From assembly GCF_014174255.1 (NCBI RefSeq), contig NZ_JABEQJ010000022.1, positions 16,608 through 80,607 of the forward strand: 64,000 bases of DNA, in the 5' to 3' direction. The stretch comes from Gluconacetobacter sacchari (GTDB taxonomy: Bacteria; Pseudomonadota; Alphaproteobacteria; Acetobacterales; Acetobacteraceae). The translations under genes and the position numbers were made by a program. Shown here in pieces: positions 59,400 through 64,000 of the stretch. Positions within the stretch are counted from its first letter, which is position 1. Every line of letters begins with the position of its first letter. The notes beneath the pieces are model-generated. The model did not search any database, had not been told where the DNA came from, and worked only from the letters and a program-made list of their open reading frames with translations.

Positions 59400-60108
59400 G
59401 CCCGCGGTGATCGTGCTGGCCGGCATCGCCCTCAGCGGTGCCGGCGTTCCGCCGCAGATCGTGCCGACGATCCTGGAGCCTGGAGCGCCGAACTTCTCCT
59501 TCCCCGGCAACGGGACCGAAGGCGAGGCGTCGTCCGGCTCATCGCCTTCGGGCACCTGGGTCGGCGACGGCACGGCGACTGATGCGCTGTCGACCCTTCA
59601 GTCGCAGAGCTATGGCGCGGCCGCGATCAGCGCGGCCACGAACGACGGTATCAATCCCGCGACGCTGGCTGCGTTCGGGCAGGTGGAGAGCCATTTTGCC
59701 AATGTAGGCAATGGTACCAGCAGCGCGCAGGGAGTGTGGCAGATCACACAGGGCACCTGGGACGACACCGTCAGCCGCTACAACCTGCCCTACACGGAGG
59801 CCGACCGGGACGATCCGACCGCTCAGGCTGATGTCGCGAGCCATATCATCAGCGAATACGCGACTGCGGTATCGCAAAGTACCGGACAGCCGGCCACCAG
59901 TCTTCAGACATACGGGGCCTACATGTTCGGGCCATCGGCAGGGGCCGCGATTGCCAGCGCCAGCAACACGGACGCTCCGTTGAGCCAGTTCGTGTCGAGC
60001 ACAGCGCTGAAGAACAACGGCATGACGGGCTGGACGGTCGGTCAATACTACCAGACCATGGCGCAGCGGATGGGAAGCGGCGCGTCCGCGACGGTCTACA
60101 ATGCGTAG
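59383..60108 (+). CDS. Secreted lytic transglycosylase (third copy)
   Basis: The 241-residue protein overlaps the SH3 gene by 17 bases. A signal sequence is followed by a Ser/Gly-rich linker and an SLT-like domain: LAAFGQVESHFANVGNGTSS with candidate catalytic Glu102, AQGVWQITQGTWDDTVSRYN, and TYGAYMFGPSAGAAIASA. The fold resembles phage- and plasmid-type transglycosylases rather than the VirB1 type of the other two. It follows a transfer motif and is likely part of mating-channel assembly. Confidence 0.8.
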   Translation: MTIRARPAVIVLAGIALSGAGVPPQIVPTILEPGAPNFSFPGNGTEGEASSGSSPSGTWVGDGTATDALSTLQSQSYGAAAISAATNDGINPATLAAFGQVESHFANVGNGTSSAQGVWQITQGTWDDTVSRYNLPYTEADRDDPTAQADVASHIISEYATAVSQSTGQPATSLQTYGAYMFGPSAGAAIASASNTDAPLSQFVSSTALKNNGMTGWTVGQYYQTMAQRMGSGASATVYNA

Positions 60109-60224
60109 CGCGGTCGATATTTCGGGAGGGCTGCGTATGCCCTGACGCCGAAAAAAGAAGAAGCCCCTGCCTCACCGGTTCCCGCCGGAAAGACAAGGGC
60201 CAAATCAACTCACCGAATAGGCAG

Positions 60225-60270
60225 AGATTCTCAACAAAAAACAAAAAACGCTTTGTTCACGAGAGAATCT
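60225..60270. repeat. Inverted repeat before repC
   Basis: AGATTCTC and GAGAATCT (8 of 8) flank a 30-base A-rich segment about 100 bases before repC. It could be a control site or antisense-RNA element for repC. Confidence 0.45.
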
Positions 60271-60372
60271 TTGGCGGCTTTCGTCGCAGAATGCAAGGTT
60301 TTTCTGCGGCTCTCCGGATGGGTTTTGGCCCCTCGTCGAGGCAGGTCCCCCACCTAGCTGGACCGAGCGCAT

Positions 60373-61671
60373 ATGATTTCTGCTTCTTTCGCCTCACAAC
60401 CGATGCTGCCACCATCATCCCGCCGGTTCACGCCGGCGATGCTGGAGACGATCCGCCGGTGCGCCCTGGCACCGGACGCTTATCCCGCCAGGAGCGAAGT
60501 GCTTGGTTTCCTGGGGAAGCACTGGCGCCTGGTCGGGCTCACGCGATCGACACGCGACTTTCTGCTGGCAGCCATTCGCTGCACTCGTCCGGACGACTGG
60601 ATGGAAGGCGGGCAGCCACGCTGTTGGGCCCACAACGAATGGTTCATGGAACAGCTCACGGTCACGGAGACCGCCATCCGCCGCAATATCCGGAGGCTGG
60701 CTGAAGGAGGCTTCGTCGCGCCATTCGACCGACCGAACTGCCACCGGCGCGCACCAAGGAGAGGCAGCAATCAAAGTTGGGGCTACCTCGATCTCAGCCC
60801 GATCCAGCATGCCTGGGCGGACTGGTGGCGGGCCGCCATCGATCACGAGAAGAGGGTGACGGAATGCGAAGCGATCCGAGAGGATGTCGCGCGATCCCAT
60901 TTCCGCCTGCTGGAGAATATCGTAGGCGTCGGCGCCTCCGAGGACGCGCCTAGTGCGAAAGAGCAGATGCGCAGGCTCATGTCACGACGCCGGCGACTGA
61001 CCGACCCCGATGCCCTCAAGGCGATTGCCGTTCAGGCAGAACGCCTCGCGGCCCGGTTTGCGCGCCCGATCACGGCCGATCAGGAGAAGCCGTGTACATC
61101 AAAAACGACGGGTAAGATCGGCGGAAACGACGGGCACTATACTGAGTCCTTTATTAAGAAAAGTACAGGTATGGCGCGCGCTGCCGCGCCAATTCGCATT
61201 GAGCAATGCGGCGTCGGCAAGGCCGATCTTCCGGCCGGAGCATCGAGCGAGCTTGGCCGCGACCGCTTTGCACAGCGACGTGACGACGACAGGCGCAAGA
61301 GCAACCTGCCGCCGACCGTGCTTTTGCGCCTGTGCCCGCCGCTGCGGGACTGCGTGGCGACGGCACGACCTGATTCCACAGCCTGCATCGATGGCGCGCA
61401 GATGCTCGCCCACATGCTGGGCGTGGCCCAACCTATTTGGGCGGAAGCCTGCCTGACGTTGGGGCGATATCGCGCCGCTACCGCCGTCGCCATCCTTGCG
61501 ACCCGGATTGCCGAGGGCGCGCGCGTGCGTAGCGCCAGCGCGTATCTTCTGGCGCAATGCCGCCGCGAGGAGCGTGGCGAACTATTCCTCGCCCGCTCGC
61601 TGCAAAGGCTGCGCTACGAACTGCGCCGGCAGACGATGCAGAGTTTTCCATGCTCAGGAGCCAGCCCATGA
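60373..61671 (+). CDS. repC: RepC-family plasmid replication initiator
   Basis: The 432-residue protein has the RepC layout. The N-terminal winged-helix region holds HWRLVGLTRSTRDFLLAAIR, WAHNEWFMEQLTVTETAIRR, RRLAEGGFVAPFDRPNCHRR and SWGYLDLSPIQHAWADWW. The C-terminal domain holds MLGVAQPIWAEACLTLGRYR and SASAYLLAQC. In repABC plasmids RepC initiates replication from an origin inside its own gene; the lower-GC segment here around 61110-61175 is a matching place. No repA or repB is adjacent. It overlaps the next gene by ATGA. Confidence 0.82.
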   Translation: MISASFASQPMLPPSSRRFTPAMLETIRRCALAPDAYPARSEVLGFLGKHWRLVGLTRSTRDFLLAAIRCTRPDDWMEGGQPRCWAHNEWFMEQLTVTETAIRRNIRRLAEGGFVAPFDRPNCHRRAPRRGSNQSWGYLDLSPIQHAWADWWRAAIDHEKRVTECEAIREDVARSHFRLLENIVGVGASEDAPSAKEQMRRLMSRRRRLTDPDALKAIAVQAERLAARFARPITADQEKPCTSKTTGKIGGNDGHYTESFIKKSTGMARAAAPIRIEQCGVGKADLPAGASSELGRDRFAQRRDDDRRKSNLPPTVLLRLCPPLRDCVATARPDSTACIDGAQMLAHMLGVAQPIWAEACLTLGRYRAATAVAILATRIAEGARVRSASAYLLAQCRREERGELFLARSLQRLRYELRRQTMQSFPCSGASP

Positions 61672-62369
61672 CCCGTCCCGCCTGGACTCCCCTTTGCGTG
61701 CCCCATTCCGCTGCTCCCCTCGCCATACATCTCGGCGCGAAGCAAGCGGAGTGCTACGGGTGTCTGGCCATCCCGGCATCCTGGCTGACGGACGGCCGGT
61801 GGCAACCGCTCAAACGCTTCCTGCCAACGCGGTTCCGCCCGGATCTCAGCACGCCTTTCCTACAGCCTCGCCCCGTACCGCTGCCTCTCTGGGGTTGGAA
61901 CCTGCGCAGCCTGCTCGCTCGCGAACATTGGGACCAAATCCGCCGCGAGGCCTATCGTGATTGCGGATATCGATGCCGGATCTGCGGCATGATCGGTGCT
62001 GACTGGCCGGTCGAAGCGGACGAGGTCTGGGCCTGCGACGATCGGACGAATGTCCAGAGCCTGGAGACCGTCACCGGGATATGCTCAGCCTGCCACGGGG
62101 TGCGCCACTGGGGCAGGACGTCCACGTCCGGCAAACAGGCGGCCGCGCTGCGCCATATGGCCGCCGTCAACGGCATGAGCATGCAGGCATGCCAGACGTT
62201 GGTCCAGGCGCGAATGGATGAATGGCTCAACCGGTCCGAGCGGGTCTGGGATCTCGATATCTCCTGGGTCGCGCGAACCTACGGGTTTCCCTCCAGGCCC
62301 GACGCCGCCGCAAACGCCGCGGCGGAACACGAAAACCTCACCAGGGCCGCCGAACGAAGTTTTTTTTGA
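61668..62369 (+). CDS. HNH-like zinc protein
   Basis: ATG 61668 (ATGA overlap with repC, AGGAG upstream) gives 233 residues. Two CxxC pairs, CGYRCRICGMIG and GICSACHGVRH, frame VEADEVWACDD, the arrangement of HNH endonuclease-like zinc proteins, in which the Cys pairs hold the fold. The usual HNH histidine/asparagine pair is only partly visible (ADEVW in place of HHxxP), so nuclease activity is doubtful. Confidence 0.6.
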   Translation: MTRPAWTPLCVPHSAAPLAIHLGAKQAECYGCLAIPASWLTDGRWQPLKRFLPTRFRPDLSTPFLQPRPVPLPLWGWNLRSLLAREHWDQIRREAYRDCGYRCRICGMIGADWPVEADEVWACDDRTNVQSLETVTGICSACHGVRHWGRTSTSGKQAAALRHMAAVNGMSMQACQTLVQARMDEWLNRSERVWDLDISWVARTYGFPSRPDAAANAAAEHENLTRAAERSFF

Positions 62370-62380
62370 AAAGCGCTGCG

Positions 62381-62390
62381 AACTCTCACC
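62381..62390 (+). promoter_or_regulatory. AACTCTCACC motif
   Basis: Exact copy followed by G, 74 bases before the lipoprotein gene at 62465. Confidence 0.7.
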
Positions 62391-62464
62391 GCTCGATCGG
62401 AGGATGAAAACGGCGAGGCAGACCGCGCCCGCAGGTTTTCGGCCCGGCGAGAGGAGAGGATATC

Positions 62465-63052
62465 ATGCAATTCATCGACGCTTTGGTGGCTGCCGGCGTG
62501 GTTGTGATCATAACGGCATGCGGCCCCGCAAACGCCGTCGCCGGGCCCGCGAAAGGTTCACCCTCCCTTGTGCAACCCGCACGGACGCCGCCGGCGGACG
62601 GCGCCGGAGGTGTCGCTTCCGATTATGCATCGGCACCCCTCGGCACGGTCTCGATCACCCTGCGTGGGGGCGCCCAGACGATCGCGCTGGTCGTCCCGCG
62701 ATCCGGAGATTTGCTCCCCTGGTCGCAGTCTGCGGAAACGCCCTACATCGCGGAGATCATCGCCCGGAAAGGTAAGGGAGCGGCGCCGGTAAAGAAAATG
62801 TTCCGCGATGGCGTGTGGGGGACCGTCAGCGCGACCGCGGGCGCAAACCGTCAGGTCACTTTGAAAATCGACGTGAAGGACACGAGGCTCGTGAAAATGG
62901 ACCACTCGACTTTCGTCACCCTTGGCACGATCGACCGTCCGGAATGGCAGGGCTTCGAGTTCCATCAGACCATCAATCTTGGCGACGGTGAGTCCGCGTC
63001 TCTCGGTTCCTCCGAGAAAACGGTAGCGACGGTATCGTGGAGGTCGATGTGA
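62465..63052 (+). CDS. Lipoprotein of unknown function
   Basis: The 195-residue product has a lipobox (IITAC, Cys19), a Gly/Pro-rich linker and a beta-rich domain (LGTVSITLRGGAQTIALVVP; TVSATAGANRQVTLKIDVKD). No family is recognised. It is preceded by GAGAGGAGAGG and by a transfer motif, which links it to the conjugation regulon. Confidence 0.65.
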   Translation: MQFIDALVAAGVVVIITACGPANAVAGPAKGSPSLVQPARTPPADGAGGVASDYASAPLGTVSITLRGGAQTIALVVPRSGDLLPWSQSAETPYIAEIIARKGKGAAPVKKMFRDGVWGTVSATAGANRQVTLKIDVKDTRLVKMDHSTFVTLGTIDRPEWQGFEFHQTINLGDGESASLGSSEKTVATVSWRSM

Positions 63053-63065
63053 CGCCCATGCCGGT

Positions 63066-63605
63066 ATGAAGATGACGAACTTCATCTATGTGGACAACGC
63101 GAACCTCTTGATCGAGGGCGCCCGCGTGAGCGCTGTGAGCAGAGGGCTGGCGTCTTCGGTCGAGGAAGCCCGTGGCTGCAGGATTATCGACCGGTCATAC
63201 CGGATCGACTTCGGCAAACTTTATCGATTGCTGGTTCCAGACGTCACGACCGCCCGCGCGCGCATCTTTGGATCCAGAAACGAATCAAATGGCGATGTCT
63301 GGGAAGAGGCAGCCAGATCCGGATTCGAGGTCGTTGTTCAGGAAAGCACTCCCAGTGCCAAGGACAGGAAGAGCGATAGCTGCCTCGTGCTATCCGTCGC
63401 GCGCGACGCGTATCGCAACGCGAAGCAGGGCGACAGTTTCACGATCGTCTCTGGCACCAACGCATACTGCCCATTGATCGCGCAACTGCAACAGGACGGC
63501 TTCCCTGTTGACGTGCGCTTCTGGAACCACGCGGGCCGACAAATCAAAAAGGTGGCCAACCGTTTTTTCTCACTCGATCGCCACGTCGATGAATTGCGCG
63601 CGTGA
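63066..63605 (+). CDS. NYN-domain (LabA-like) putative RNase
   Basis: The 179-residue protein begins KMTNFIYVDNANLLIEGARV, a NYN-domain start with conserved Asp and Asn, and has KDRKSDSCLVLSVARDAYRN, then GDSFTIVSGTNAYCPLIAQL and FPVDVRFWNHAG. NYN proteins are PIN-related metal-dependent nucleases. The late acidic position usually written SGDxDF reads SGTNAY here, so one metal ligand may be missing. It follows the lipoprotein gene by 13 bases. Confidence 0.75.
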   Translation: MKMTNFIYVDNANLLIEGARVSAVSRGLASSVEEARGCRIIDRSYRIDFGKLYRLLVPDVTTARARIFGSRNESNGDVWEEAARSGFEVVVQESTPSAKDRKSDSCLVLSVARDAYRNAKQGDSFTIVSGTNAYCPLIAQLQQDGFPVDVRFWNHAGRQIKKVANRFFSLDRHVDELRA

Positions 63606-63620
63606 TCTTATGAATATTGG

Positions 63621-63842
63621 ATGAGGGTAAGCATGATACTATCCGCAATTCGGCGTTTCGAGCAGAAACTCGAAAAACGGACGGACGACATAGCGCGGGC
63701 CCGCATACGGGCGGCGCGTTTCGGCCATATGAATGTCGACGGCCAATTCCCGCCGGCATGGGAGACTGAGGTCGAGGAGGCGCTCCAGGAGCAGAAGGAG
63801 TCCGCGCGACGTCGACCCGTGTCAGGCGAAGTGAGCAAGTGA
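63621..63842 (+). CDS. Small hypothetical protein
   Basis: A 73-residue helical, charged product (FEQKLEKRTDDIARARIRAA). ATG 63633 is an alternative start. Its stop lies at the apparent left edge of an IS21-like element, so the C-terminus may have been altered by the insertion. Function unknown. Confidence 0.45.
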   Translation: MRVSMILSAIRRFEQKLEKRTDDIARARIRAARFGHMNVDGQFPPAWETEVEEALQEQKESARRRPVSGEVSK

Positions 63843-64000
63843 CCCCCTGTCGCAATGAGGAACTGACCCCTCTTCGTTTTTGAAAGGGACACCGATGACG
63901 GAAGAAGAGAGCATGATTTCCGCATTGTCTGGAACGATGCGGGGAACGGGGATGCTGCAACCCGAGGAAGTTGTCGCGATGATGCGGCTGCACGGGCTTG
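63841..64000 (+). mobile_element. Left end of an IS21-like element (partial)
   Basis: The stretch from about 63841 carries spaced TGACCCC copies (TGACCCCCTG, then CTGACCCCTC) followed by a transposase-like start, as at the ends of many IS21-family elements. The rest lies beyond the window, so the call is provisional. Confidence 0.5.
63895..64000 (+). CDS. istA: Putative IS21-family transposase, N-terminus only
   Basis: The frame from ATG 63895 is open to the last base: MTEEESMISALSGTMRGTGM then LQPEEVVAMMRLHGL. The VxxMxxLHxxG segment is like the start of the IstA N-terminal HTH. Only 35 residues are visible. Confidence 0.45.
   Translation, partial: MTEEESMISALSGTMRGTGMLQPEEVVAMMRLHGL

Overview
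The window is GC-rich, densely packed plasmid or integrated-plasmid DNA from an alphaproteobacterium, most likely an acetic acid bacterium (Acetobacteraceae). That placement is an inference from the GapR-family protein, the RepC-type initiator, the MobF relaxase style and the toxin-antitoxin types; no rRNA or tRNA gene is present. Its core is a complete-looking conjugation machine of the IncI / Dot-Icm type (type IVB secretion) with an IncI-type thin pilus. I use the IncI (R64) gene names and give Dot/Icm equivalents.

Layout. 1-4.9 kb: overlapping plasmid housekeeping genes on + (DUF1173 protein, tandem-HTH protein, GapR, HD-GYP, cytochrome b561-like protein, hypotheticals). 4.9-5.5 kb: gene-free stretch with inverted repeats and an AT-rich zone in front of ssb. 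5.5-7.9 kb: ssb and small genes, one with a two-hairpin leader. 8.0-8.7 kb: three repeated elements that each fold into a four-way junction, with compensatory base changes between copies. 8.8-11.3 kb (minus): three-gene operon resembling stbABC, with a ParA-like ATPase. 11.6-15.8 kb (+): FitAB-type toxin-antitoxin pair with a nonsense-mutated toxin, then a MobF relaxase-helicase operon. 15.8-44.7 kb (minus): about 29 kb of mostly overlapping transfer genes (coupling protein trbC, transglycosylase, traL/K/J, trbA, traI/H, thin-pilus genes pilV to pilL, a VirB9/TrbG-like lipoprotein, traU/T/R/Q/P/O/N/M), headed by a putative two-HTH regulator that is split by an 11-G tract. 45.0-51.6 kb (+): traW-like, a Pro-Ala repeat protein, traY (dotA) and a lipoprotein. 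51.6-57.3 kb: toxin-antitoxin cargo (RES-Xre, two VapBC, a ParE interrupted by a tnpB-only IS), plus a second SSB. 57.3-60.1 kb: IcmV/TraX-like, DsbC-like, SH3 and transglycosylase genes. 60.4-64.0 kb: RepC initiator, HNH-like protein, lipoprotein, NYN-domain protein, and the start of an IS21-like element that runs off the window.

How it fits together. The relaxase nicks and carries the DNA. The TrbC coupling protein hands it to the TraH-TraY channel, which is powered by TraJ and TraU. The PilL-PilV thin pilus aids mating, and three transglycosylases open the wall. The most striking non-coding signal is the 10-mer AACTCTCACC, followed by G in seven of eight exact copies. All eight exact copies that I found lie between genes, with the sense strand pointing into a downstream transfer-type gene, and two 9/10 copies accompany them. 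I read it as the mark of a transfer regulon, with the split two-HTH gene as a candidate, not proven, controller.
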